Of a DNA stretch of 64,000 nt, positions 37,209-46,298 are shown one piece after another (the first letter of the stretch is position 1; every line of letters begins with the position of its first letter). Where the stretch lies: contig NZ_CP070506.1 in the NCBI RefSeq assembly GCF_016925675.1, positions 2,850,501 to 2,914,500 of the forward strand, given 5' to 3'. This stretch comes from Pseudomonas hygromyciniae. Lineage in GTDB: Bacteria > Pseudomonadota > Gammaproteobacteria > Pseudomonadales > Pseudomonadaceae. The notes beneath the pieces are model-generated. The model saw only the letters and a program-made list of their open reading frames with translations, was not told the DNA's origin and searched no databases. A program made the translations under genes and the position numbers.

Positions 37209-39827
37209 CACTTCCAGCCTCCCAGCAAGATAAGGTGGTCTCGGTCCCATTTGCTTGGACCGTTGACCGGAAGGGTTCCCTCAGGGCCCTGGTACTCGTC
37301 GTTCGGATCTTCCGGAACGACTTCGATGGTCCCGGCGTCCAGCTGCTGCTTGCGCCACTTCCAGGTAGAGCGCGCGCGGTCCAGTAGATTGGAGACGGTT
37401 ACGCCGTCCGGCGGTCTTCTGACTTGCGCTTTTGGGAAGATGTCGGCAGCGGTGATGTACAGCCCGCCACTTTCCAGGATGAAATAGCCAAGCGCGGCGG
37501 GTGCGATACCGCTTGTTTGCTCTATGAGGCTGGAGTAGAGCGCCAACTGTAGGTGCTCGCCAGAGCGAAGCAGCCCGGCGTAGTAGGTATCGCCTCTCCA
37601 CTTTATGTCCACGGCGACAGTTCGCTTGTCACCAAGCGTGACCAAGAGGTCAATTTTGCCGATCAGCGGGACTGCTCCCAAGGTTCCTCTGAACTCCACC
37701 TCCGTCTGAACCTGAACGGCACCAGCGAGCCTGAGGTGATCGAGGAGACTGCAGATGGCTAGTTCGCAAACCTTCCGGAAGTGCTGCTGCGTTACCCCTG
37801 CACCCTGCATGAGTAGTACAGCGCCTTCAGTCAGCAAGAGCGAGTCTGCTTCGGCGCGGAACCACGCAACGGCATCGGAGTTTGACAAACTCAAGGCATC
37901 GTTGTGCGCGAAGAGTTTCTCGAGCACCCGATGAGCGAGGATACCCAGCAGGCGGTTGTCCTCATCCACCGCCAGGACGGAGGTCGGATCCAGCTTCGCC
38001 ACTCGTTTCAGAACGAATAGGGCTGCGTCATTGAAGAGTTCGTTGAGCGTAGTGAACGACTGTAAAGCGTCGCCGAGCTGCACGGGATGAGGGAGTTGGA
38101 TGTGTCGTGGAGTAGCGGGCAGCGACTGAGGTGCAAGCACCTCGGCGGTTACCCCGAGAAGTGTGGAGTCGAGTGCAATGTCCAGGTCAAGCGAAGCGGA
38201 CTCGATATCCGGTACGAGCTTCTTAAGAAGCTGGCGAATCGGATGTACTTCTGTACCGGGGGGAGGGCAGACGATGATGAATCTTTTTCTCGCAGCAAGT
38301 AGTGGCCGCAGCCACTTCAGTGCTAACGATACAAGCTCACGCGCCGGGTCTCGCAACTGCACACCTAATTGAGTAAGAGCGTTCACCTCGGCAGGAGACC
38401 AAGGCAGAGGCGAGGGCAGGGCAGGCGTAGATGGCATCCACCAGATCACCTCATCAGCTGCTTCGATGCACGCGGCTGCCGTGCTGGTCGAGCGCATGCA
38501 ACCGACATGGGAAACCGCAGCGGGGTTGGTTGCCCCGGCGGGCGTGGCGTGGGCGACCAACTGCTCGACTTGCCGAGGCAGCACCGTGGCCAACCCTTGC
38601 CGAGCCAGCTCGATCAATGCTTCATGGACGGCCGCACATTGGCTATGCGCCGCCGTAAAGCTCGCCGCATCAGCGGATTCACCTGAGAGGCGAAGCCGCA
38701 TAGCCTCCTTCATCCGGGCGACGCGAGCAATCAGTGCATCGACCGGCACTCCATCGGTGCGTGACCAGCGCTCTGACTCCAGCCAGAAGGTAATTTCATC
38801 TGCTACTTCCTGGGCATCGTTACCCGCTGCGATCTTGGCCTTAGCCGCCGTCCAGGCTTCGCTCCCAATTCCAGGCTGCTTGGCGACAGCACGAGCGAGC
38901 CTGCCTCTCGCAGGACGACTGAATGGGCCAACTGGGTGCGTCAGGAAATCCAGCAGTCGGTTCATGTCTATTGGTTCCCAGCACATTTCTAAGGCAAGGA
39001 TTAGTGCCTGTAGGGCTGGGCGGAGCTGACTAGGGCGTTCGAACCCGCAGTTGACCCCGCCGGTCGCGGACAGCGACACATCTAGCGAGTCGCCGGCCTC
39101 CTCAGCCAGGATCAGCCGGTCGCCGGGCTGGTGCGAGTGTTGTGCGCTCAACCAGTGTTCGGCGGTCGTGGCCGCGAGAGCGTGCACTAGCAAGACACTC
39201 CCGTCGGTCTGCACGGTCAGATTGCCCGCGGAGCCTCCAGCCAGAACGGTTAGGGCTTGCTCTTGCAACGCACGGAGTTGGCCTTCTCCCTGTGGCTCGG
39301 GAAGTCGGACTTCGACCGCTGGCAGGCGCTCGAGCACCTGCCGCCAGAGAAGCGGGAAGTCCTCGGGCGGGTCAACCAGGTGAACTGACTTGATGGGGCC
39401 GGGGGCCGGACGCACTCAGAGCCTGTATCACCAGGTGCAAGCGCTCGGCCTCTCCGGGCGGCAGCGTTTCGAGAGCTGCCTTTTCAATGGCGGCAAGCTC
39501 CTGGATTCGCGAAGTATGCTCTGGATTCGCGCTGCCGTCCCAACCGCCAAGCCGCCACTCGTCACGCCAGGCCATGAGGCGCGCAGCCGTACCAATACTG
39601 TCGGCCTTCAGGGACTCACTGTAGAAGCGCGAGTTGTTGTCATGGACGCGCAGCAGGCCAGAGTAGATGGTCACGCGCCTGGCCTTGGACGCTTCTGGCG
39701 CGCTTAGACCAAGGTAGGTCTCCAGCAGGGACAGGAATCCGAGGCGGCCCACTATCGGGGTGTTGAAGAAGTTCGTCGGGGACGGACCCTGACGGGTATC
39801 CAAGAAAAGGCCAAAAGTGATGTGCAT
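37208..39827 (-). pseudogene. AddB-like PD-(D/E)xK nuclease, one frameshift
   Basis: Reads as two frames. An N-terminal piece (MHITFGLFLDTRQGPSPTNF, 39372-39827) is followed by a 735-residue remainder ending at 37208. Removing one C from the C5 run (plus-strand G-run 39401-39405) joins them as ALSASGPGPIKSVHLVDPPE, giving 872 residues. The C-terminal nuclease core is visible: KIDLLVTLGD, VAVDIKW and QLALYSSLI. The large middle part corresponds to an inactivated helicase-like region as in AddB. It is the first gene of the AddB-AddA-PLD operon. Conservation on both sides of the shift suggests an intact gene with a sequence error. Confidence 0.82.
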
Positions 39828-40307
39828 GCTACGGTTGACTTCCTTGACGACAATCCAATGCAGGCGTCCTATTGCATCTTGTTCCCCTGCTCCTAGTCGA
39901 CAAGACTAACCGAAAGCAACCATTCACGTACGACGGAAAATTGCTGAGAGCGGCTGTCAGACCACGACTGCCTGTGTGTCAGATATCGCAGCAAGGCAGA
40001 CAAGGAACTGCGCCTACTGAATTTTTGCTCTTTACCGTTAGCAGCTTTTGTCCAACTAGAGGTCTGGTAAAGCCTGCTGGCCCCCTGGAGTGAGCAGCCG
40101 ACTTTTGACAGCGTTTTGAAAAGCGTCGGAGTAATACCTGAATTCAGCTTGGCGACTTACACTTGAAATATTAACTGCACAGGAGGTATCACTCGGTTGC
40201 TCACGCACTTGGGCAGAGGGGAGCATCTCATCGGCCTACCTTCACACCGCGGTGTGTGGGAACAACAACGGGTGACTTTTCTAGAAGGGAACTGTTGGAC
40301 TTCAGGC
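39828..40307. other. Right edge of the island: operon promoter region
   Basis: 480 bases upstream of the AddB-like gene without a supported gene. It holds a perfect 14-base palindrome CACACCGCGGTGTG at 40243-40256 and an AGGAGGT-like element at 40181 with no following frame. No integrase or tRNA is seen. The leftward promoter of the AddB operon should lie near 39850-39950. Confidence 0.5.
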
Positions 40308-40473
40308 TGGGGGCATCCTTTTCAAACCATCCAACGTATGCCCTCAGATATGCCCCCAATGTAGCAATCCACTGGAAGTGAATGGAGCTCCATGGTTTGT
40401 GGAAAGCCAGAAATGATCAGCTAAACAGCCTGCCCAACGACACCTAAAGACTCTCAGGATCCCCAAAAAACAT
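40308..40473. repeat. Right direct repeat of the island (attR-like)
   Basis: Partner of 22491-22656, gap-free over 166 bases with 18 differences. Its right end contains the stop and last residues of the lysR gene, so the element used or carried this gene's 3' end as its boundary and left a functional lysR terminus. Confidence 0.85.
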
Positions 40474-41359
40474 CTGAATCCGCGAACGCAACCACCGCTC
40501 CCCCGGGTCATTGTCCTGCGACCCTCGCCACGCCATATGCAGTTCAAAGCTGCGCACCGGCAACGGCGGGTCTTCGGCGCGCAGGCCGCCGGCGGCGGTC
40601 AGGGCTTCGGCGGTGTAGTCGGGCACGGTCGCCAGGATGTCGGTGCCGGCGAGCAGGGTGCCCAGGCCATTGAACTGCGGTACGGCCAGCACCACATGGC
40701 GCTTGCGGTCGAGCTTTTCCAACTCTTCATCAATAAACCCGCTGAGGTCGCCGGCGAATGAGACCAGGGCGTGGGGGCGGGCGCAGAAGTCGTCCAGGCT
40801 CAGGGCGCCGGGCACGCTGTCGGCGCGCAGCAGTTTGGGCAGGCTGCGGCGCAGCAGTTTGCGCTTGGCGTTGGCCGGTAGGTCGGCGGTGTAGCTGACG
40901 CCAATGGAGATTTCCCCGGAGGCCAGCAGGCCGGGCATCAGGATGTAGTTGACGCGACGGATCACCAGCACGATGCCTGGCGCTTCGGCGCGCAGGCGTT
41001 TGAGCAGTTGTGGCAGCAGGGCGAACTCCACATCGTCCGACAGGCCGATGCGAAACACTGCGGTGCTGGTGGCTGGATCGAATTCGGCGGCGCGGCTGAC
41101 AGCGGTGGAAATCGAATCCAGGGCCGGCGAAAGCAGGGCAAAAATCTCCACCGCCCGGGCGGAAGGCTCCATGCTGCGCCCCGTGCGCACGAACAGCGGA
41201 TCATCGAACAACCCGCGCAGACGCGACAAGGCCGCGCTGATGGCCGGCTGGCCGAGGGAACAATTTCTCGGCGGCGCGGGTCACACTGCGCTCATGCATC
41301 AAGGTTTCGAATACGATCAACAGGTTCAGGTCGACACGACGCAGGTCGTTACGGTTCAT
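40444..41359 (-). pseudogene. LysR family regulator at the island junction, frameshifted
   Basis: LysR regulator starting MNRNDLRRVDLNLLIVFETL at 41359. The HTH runs off frame after AAEKLF. Removing one C from the CCC at 41256-41258 restores LFLGQPAISAALSRLRGLF and a protein of 304 residues. The effector-binding domain (EFALLPQLLKRLRAEAPGIV ... RIQMFFGDPESL) is intact. The 3' end is the boundary of the island at its right side. It is divergent from a quinone-oxidoreductase-like gene (247-base gap), its probable target. The frameshift is likely a sequence error. Confidence 0.85.
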
Positions 41360-41606
41360 CTTGTGTCCTGGCAGATTCAGCGAACTTGACGTGAACGGCC
41401 ACATGACAACAATGGCCGGCATGAATCTTACGGGGAAAGGCTGGTACTCTGCACCGGCTAATTCAGATTTCCTACGCTGCCTGGCGTATTTTCCTAGGCA
41501 GTGGAATCAATGACAGACATGACGACTATTAATGGCGACCGGTGGCCTTGCCCCGAAAGCCCAGATAAAGTTCATGGCATTAGAGGTTACTTTGGCGAGG
41601 TTTGCG

Positions 41607-42629
41607 ATGTCCCGCACGATTCGTTTTCACAAGTTTGGTCCGGCCGAGGTGCTCAAGTGCGAAGAGCATGAAGCCACGTTGCCCGCACCGGGCGAAGTGC
41701 AGGTGCGTGTCGAAGCGATTGGCATCAGTTGGTACGACATTCTCTGGCGGCAGAACCTGGCGTCCTCCCATGCCCGCTTGCCTTCGGGCCTTGGCCATGA
41801 AATGGCGGGCGTGGTCGTAGCGGTAGGCGAGGGCGTCGACGATCTGGTGGTAGGCGACAAGGTTGCCAGCTTTCCGGCGGAAAGCCCCAATGATTACCCG
41901 GTGTATGGCGAGGTGATTGTGCTGCCTCGTTCGGCCCTGACCCGCTACCCGGACGTGTTGAGCCCGGTGCAGGCCAGTGTGCATTACACGCCGTTGTTGA
42001 TTGCCTACTTTGCCTACATCGATCTGGCGCGGGCCAAACCTGGGCAGTTCGCCCTGGTCACGGATGCCAGCCATTGTGCCGGGCCGTCGTTCGTGCAATT
42101 GGGCAAGGCCCTGGGTGTGCGGGTGATCGCTGCCACCAAGTCCCCTGACGAGCGCGAATACCTGCTGTCTTTGGGCGCCGAAAAGGTCATCGTTACCGAA
42201 GAGCAGGACTTGCTGATGCAAATCAACAAGTTCACGGATGGGCGCGGTGTGGACGTGGTGTTTGACGGCCTGGGCGGCCCGCAGATGTCGCTGTTGGGCG
42301 ATGTTCTCGCGCCCCGTGGCAGCCTGGTGTTGTACGGCCTGCAAGGTGGCAACCAGACCCCGTTCCCGGCCTGTGCCGCGTTCCAGAAGAACATTCAGTT
42401 CTTTGTGCACTGCATCGGCAACTTCACCGGCAAGCCCGAGCTTGGTATTGCCCAGGACCAGGCCGCGCTGCAGCGGGCCCTGCGTGAGATCAACCAGTTG
42501 ACCGCAGACGGCATGCTAGTGCCGCTCAAGACCCGGGTATTTGCCTTCAACCAGTTCGTCGAAGCCCATCGTTATATGGATGAATGCCCGTGCCGCGAGC
42601 GGGTAGCGTTGCAGGTTGAAGCCGTTTGA
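41607..42629 (+). CDS. Zinc-type MDR alcohol dehydrogenase / quinone oxidoreductase-like
   Basis: A 340-residue medium-chain dehydrogenase. The GroES-like half has GISWYDILWRQ and LPSGLGHEMAGVVVAVGEG. The Rossmann half has VTDASHCAGPSFVQLGKALG, which replaces the usual GxGxxG with an unusual loop, and DVVFDGLGGPQM. The structural-zinc cysteine cluster is absent, as in quinone-reductase-type members. The start at 41607 has GCGAGG six bases upstream. It is divergent from the LysR gene and is followed by a strong hairpin at 42765. Substrate unknown. Confidence 0.88.
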   Translation: MSRTIRFHKFGPAEVLKCEEHEATLPAPGEVQVRVEAIGISWYDILWRQNLASSHARLPSGLGHEMAGVVVAVGEGVDDLVVGDKVASFPAESPNDYPVYGEVIVLPRSALTRYPDVLSPVQASVHYTPLLIAYFAYIDLARAKPGQFALVTDASHCAGPSFVQLGKALGVRVIAATKSPDEREYLLSLGAEKVIVTEEQDLLMQINKFTDGRGVDVVFDGLGGPQMSLLGDVLAPRGSLVLYGLQGGNQTPFPACAAFQKNIQFFVHCIGNFTGKPELGIAQDQAALQRALREINQLTADGMLVPLKTRVFAFNQFVEAHRYMDECPCRERVALQVEAV

Positions 42630-42764
42630 TCTGTGGGAATGTTCGCAAACGGACATTCTACGGGTGTTTGCCATGGGGCAAATACGCCATTTAGAAGGAC
42701 TGGATCTACCTCCTTGCTGAGCCTTGTACCGGGATTCTTTTCCTGCAAAACCTGCCCTTGATCC

Positions 42765-42800
42765 CGCCGCTGCCCTGAATCCCAGAGCAGCGGCGTTTTT
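42765..42800 (+). terminator. Intrinsic terminator after the MDR gene
   Basis: Nine-base perfect stem CGCCGCTGC / GCAGCGGCG with a 13-base loop followed by five T. It is 135 bases after the oxidoreductase stop. Confidence 0.75.
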
Positions 42801-43330
42801 CTTGGGCGCTGCACTCAATCCCCGCCCACCGAACTGCACTGGTTTTTGCGCTGAGTCTGTATCTTTTAATCATCAATCAAGCGCTGATAATTGCCCGGTC
42901 ACTTTCATCTCAAGGACTGAGCAATGATTGCAGAAAACAACTCAAAACAGCGTTTCGCCGAAACTAATAAATCGCCTTGTATGCCGGCCCAAGGATATGG
43001 GTCCGCAGAAAGAGCCTTTAAGTGTGCGCGAACTAAATCCCTTTTTTACCCTGCGGCGCATATGTCAGATCATTCTTTAATATTCGAGTTAAAGACTAGT
43101 AGGAGGTTGTAAGACCATTCCTAGGCTGGCTAATGGGCCGGTGTAGGGGCTTTCCTTCGCAGGTGATGGCATCTTCGCCAGGATGTTCCAACTGGCGCTT
43201 TGTTGTGCGGTGCTAACATTTAGCTATCAGCCTTAATCGCAACAGGCGTCAACTCTAAGTAAACAGCAGATCGGACAGGCACGCCTAACTGCATGCCCGA
43301 AACTGACAGTTAACCTCAGGTAGTAAAGCT
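42801..43330. other. AT-richer gap upstream of the PP-loop-like gene
   Basis: This gap contains a doubtful 62-codon frame (42924-43112) and the promoter region of the gene at 43331. No RNA gene recognised. Confidence 0.45.
42924..43112 (+). CDS. Possible small protein, 62 residues
   Basis: Starts MIAENNSKQRFAETNKSPCM after an AAGGA element nine bases upstream and ends KTSRRL. It is polar, Lys/Ser-rich, with no signal or membrane segment. A plausible site and isolated position are the only support. Confidence 0.28.
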   Translation: MIAENNSKQRFAETNKSPCMPAQGYGSAERAFKCARTKSLFYPAAHMSDHSLIFELKTSRRL

Positions 43331-44740
43331 ATGAGCGCTATTCACGAACAAGCCATGAACTATGTTTACCAGCAAGTTTTGCAGCGATTGCTGAGCCACT
43401 TCTCGCGGGCGGAGCGCACCGCACTTCAGTTATTGATTCAGCGGTTGATTGTGGCGGCCGGGGGCCTGGAGCAGATCGGCGACTACAAGGTGCTGGTCGC
43501 TCATGGGGGCGGTAAAAGCAGCAGTTATGCACTGGCCTTCCTGCGTGCTGCGCAATTGACCATCGCGGGACGCGCGCCGAGGAGTTTTCAATTGCGTGTG
43601 GCAACCCTGCGCCATACGGGGATGACGCAAGCGGCGCTGGACAGCATTCACCGTGGTTACAGCGCGTTGTTTTTCCATGACGACCCCAGGGTCGAGCTGC
43701 TGATGGTGGAAAACCAGGAGGTTTTGCCTTTCAACCACCTGCGTCCGGCGTCAAGCGCAGGGCAGGAGGTGGGGCGGCGCAACATGTTGATGGTCGGGCA
43801 TATGAGTTCGGGGGATATCCGCGCCAGTTTGTGCAACGACGGCTACCTGTCCCTGGGGGATTTCTATCGTCGCATCACTGCATGGGACGGTGGGGTACAC
43901 GCGTTGGTCAGCAGTGATTCTCCACGCAAGCAGAATCAATACCTGGCGTGGCTGGCCAGGACCACTCGCGCTGCGGGCATGAAAGGCCATTCCGGGCAGC
44001 CATTGGCGCTCAACGCGCTGTTCACCCGCATGGACGATTGCAGCGCCGGGTATTACCGCGATGTGTATGGCGAACATTACGCGGCACAGGATGCGTCCGC
44101 CAAGGAGGTGCACCGTCACCTGGCCTACATTGGCGTGGCCGACCTGTTGCGCGCAACGGAGCAGGGCAGCACGGCATTGCTCAATGATTTCATGGGTTAC
44201 AAGCAAGATGAGTTCGCCTTTCAGTTCAGCAACCCGGCCTACGCCAACCCGTTGCTGATGGCTCACCTGCACGGCCTGCACGCCCAAGTGCTGCAGGGCC
44301 TGGACTATCAGCAGGGTGTCACGCGGTTTATCGAGCAGGCCATCGGCTTTATGCGCCGTAAGCAAATCCCTGAATTGCTGATTGCTCAAGCCGGGACACG
44401 GGACGGGCGCGTGCTGGCGGCGACCTATGCTCGCGAGTTCTTTGGCCTGGAGGATAGCCAACTGGTATGCCTGTTGTTTTCACCGTTTATCCAGCAAGGG
44501 CAGCGCCTGGAAGCCTTCTTGCGCCGCTGTCATCCGGGCATGCTGGTGGCGCTGCCCGAACTGCACAAGGCTCTTGAGGGCAAGCCTTCGGCAGAGTTGA
44601 TCCAGCACTGGATTGTCGATACCAGTGGCTTGCCCCTGGCGCTTTTGCAGCACCTGTACTGCGCCCATGTCGCGGCCAATGCTGCTTGTATCAACAGCGA
44701 GGATGAGGCCACGGTGCCGCATGGCGCGCCAGGGCACTGA
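43331..44740 (+). CDS. Unknown protein with PP-loop-like N-terminus
   Basis: A 469-residue protein I cannot name. Near residue 56 it has VLVAHGGGKSSSYALAFLRA, which looks like the ATP-pyrophosphatase (PP-loop) pattern of adenine-nucleotide alpha-hydrolases with GGGKSS in place of SGGxDS. FQLRVATLRHTGM follows, as in the next strand-helix unit. The C-terminal half is helical (IPELLIAQAGTRDGRVLAAT ... LQHLYCAHVAANAAC). It has no signal peptide or membrane segment. A MocR-type regulator starts 43 bases downstream on the same strand, suggesting a regulator-target pair. Inference: a cytosolic ATP-dependent ligase, amidation or sulfur-transfer enzyme. Confidence 0.72.
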   Translation: MSAIHEQAMNYVYQQVLQRLLSHFSRAERTALQLLIQRLIVAAGGLEQIGDYKVLVAHGGGKSSSYALAFLRAAQLTIAGRAPRSFQLRVATLRHTGMTQAALDSIHRGYSALFFHDDPRVELLMVENQEVLPFNHLRPASSAGQEVGRRNMLMVGHMSSGDIRASLCNDGYLSLGDFYRRITAWDGGVHALVSSDSPRKQNQYLAWLARTTRAAGMKGHSGQPLALNALFTRMDDCSAGYYRDVYGEHYAAQDASAKEVHRHLAYIGVADLLRATEQGSTALLNDFMGYKQDEFAFQFSNPAYANPLLMAHLHGLHAQVLQGLDYQQGVTRFIEQAIGFMRRKQIPELLIAQAGTRDGRVLAATYAREFFGLEDSQLVCLLFSPFIQQGQRLEAFLRRCHPGMLVALPELHKALEGKPSAELIQHWIVDTSGLPLALLQHLYCAHVAANAACINSEDEATVPHGAPGH

Positions 44741-44783
44741 GGGTGGGCGTGCCACACCGGCCATTGCCCCGGCAGAAAAGGTC

Positions 44784-46184
44784 ATGAGGGGGGATAAACA
44801 GGCTGACTTCGCCTATCAGGCTGTCTATCGCTACATGATCAACCTGATCAATGAAGTGGGCACCGAAGCAAGGGTCAAGTTGCCGTCCTTGCGGCACTTG
44901 GCAGAGCGTTTGAATGTATCGATTTCCACCATTCAATACGCCTACTCGCTTCTGGAAAAGGAGGGCAGGGTGTACTCGGTGGCCAAGTCCGGCTACTACG
45001 CCTTGCCCATTGCCAGCACTACACCGTGCTGCACGGCGGGGGATCTACTCGAGCGCCTGTATGTCGGGGCACGCAGGCCGGGGATGCTGGTACTCAGTGC
45101 CGATGAGCCGGCCCAGTTGCTGTCCCTGGACGCGCCGTTGCTGCAATTGGAGCGTGAGCTGGTGCGCCAGTACCCGCGCCAGTTGCAGCCTTATTCCCAG
45201 CCGTGCGGCATCTGGGAGCTGCGGGCGGCGCTGGCGGCGCGTTATACCCACTCGCCCACACGGTGCTGGCAGGCCGATGACGTGTATATCGGTGCTGACC
45301 TGCGGGGAGTGCTGGCCATTCTGATCGAGGTGTTGGCGCTTAGAGGGGCTGCGGTACTGGTGGAGTCGCCTTGTGACTGGCTTGTCCTGCGACTGCTGCA
45401 AGACGCCGGAGTGCGTGTGATCGAGTGGCCGTGTAACGAGCAGGGCAGGCTCGACCTTGGCTATTTGCAGCAGCTACTGCGGGCCGAGGAGGTGCAACTG
45501 GCGGTGCTGTCTTCGACCCCGGGCCTTGGCACAGGGGCGCCCTTGAGCCAGGCGGATCAGGCTCAAGTGGCGCAGTTGCTGGAGCACGCGGGTTGCTGGG
45601 TATTGGAGAACGATATCCACGGCGGGCTGGAATTCGAGGCGGGCAGCCGCTACCTACGCGATCTGGTTAATCCTGAGCGGCTGATGGTGTTTTCCTCCTT
45701 GGAAAAAGTCATGGGCCCCGAAGCGCCCTACGGCTATTTGTTGTCGCGGCACCTGAGCGCGCAATTACAGCGCCAGTTCCTGTTGCGTGCGTTCCGTTTG
45801 TCCTCCATTCGCCAGCGCGCAATCGCCCGGCTGTACCACAATGGCCGTTTTGACCAGCACTTGCAGCAGTTGCGCGAACTGCTCAAGGGGCACGCCGACG
45901 CAATGCATGGGCGCCTGGTGCAACATCTGGGCGAGCGTGTGACGTACCGGGCGCCCCAGGCGGGCGCTACCTACTGGTTGCGCTCCACCGAGGCCGTCGA
46001 TATGCGTCGGGTCTTTCAAAACATGCTGGCGCGCCAGGTGGTGATTGCCCCTGGCGAGTTGTTCAGCGTGAGCGGCCTATACCAGCAAAATTTTCGGTTG
46101 AGCCATGTGGCAAGCACTCATCACAGCCTGGACCTGGTGTTGGAGGAGTTGGCGCAGGCGCTCAAGCAGGGACAGCACGGATGA
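44784..46184 (+). CDS. MocR/PdxR-type GntR regulator with aminotransferase domain
   Basis: A 466-residue protein: GntR winged helix (LPSLRHLAERLNVSISTIQY ... GYYALP) followed by a fold-type I aminotransferase domain. The PLP-binding lysine is probably in SSLEKVMGPEAPYGYL and the cofactor aspartate in VLENDIHGG; both are somewhat divergent from the usual MocR motifs. The start is placed at ATG 44784 with AAAAGG upstream; frames open further upstream overlap the preceding gene. It probably controls the PP-loop-like gene just before it, in response to PLP or an amino compound. Confidence 0.88.
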   Translation: MRGDKQADFAYQAVYRYMINLINEVGTEARVKLPSLRHLAERLNVSISTIQYAYSLLEKEGRVYSVAKSGYYALPIASTTPCCTAGDLLERLYVGARRPGMLVLSADEPAQLLSLDAPLLQLERELVRQYPRQLQPYSQPCGIWELRAALAARYTHSPTRCWQADDVYIGADLRGVLAILIEVLALRGAAVLVESPCDWLVLRLLQDAGVRVIEWPCNEQGRLDLGYLQQLLRAEEVQLAVLSSTPGLGTGAPLSQADQAQVAQLLEHAGCWVLENDIHGGLEFEAGSRYLRDLVNPERLMVFSSLEKVMGPEAPYGYLLSRHLSAQLQRQFLLRAFRLSSIRQRAIARLYHNGRFDQHLQQLRELLKGHADAMHGRLVQHLGERVTYRAPQAGATYWLRSTEAVDMRRVFQNMLARQVVIAPGELFSVSGLYQQNFRLSHVASTHHSLDLVLEELAQALKQGQHG

Positions 46185-46298
46185 ATTGGCTTTGTAGGAA
46201 ATATCGCTGATCATTATGGGATAGATACCGCCCCATAGCGGTCGAACACCTCGTAAACTGCATCCTTTTCCCGAATCCTTCTTTTCAGAGGTTTTTGC

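Noticed and set aside
37208-39827. AddB-like sequence as two separate genes
   Set aside because: The second frame lacks a plausible start and ribosome site, and one base in a C5 run makes the two pieces continuous.
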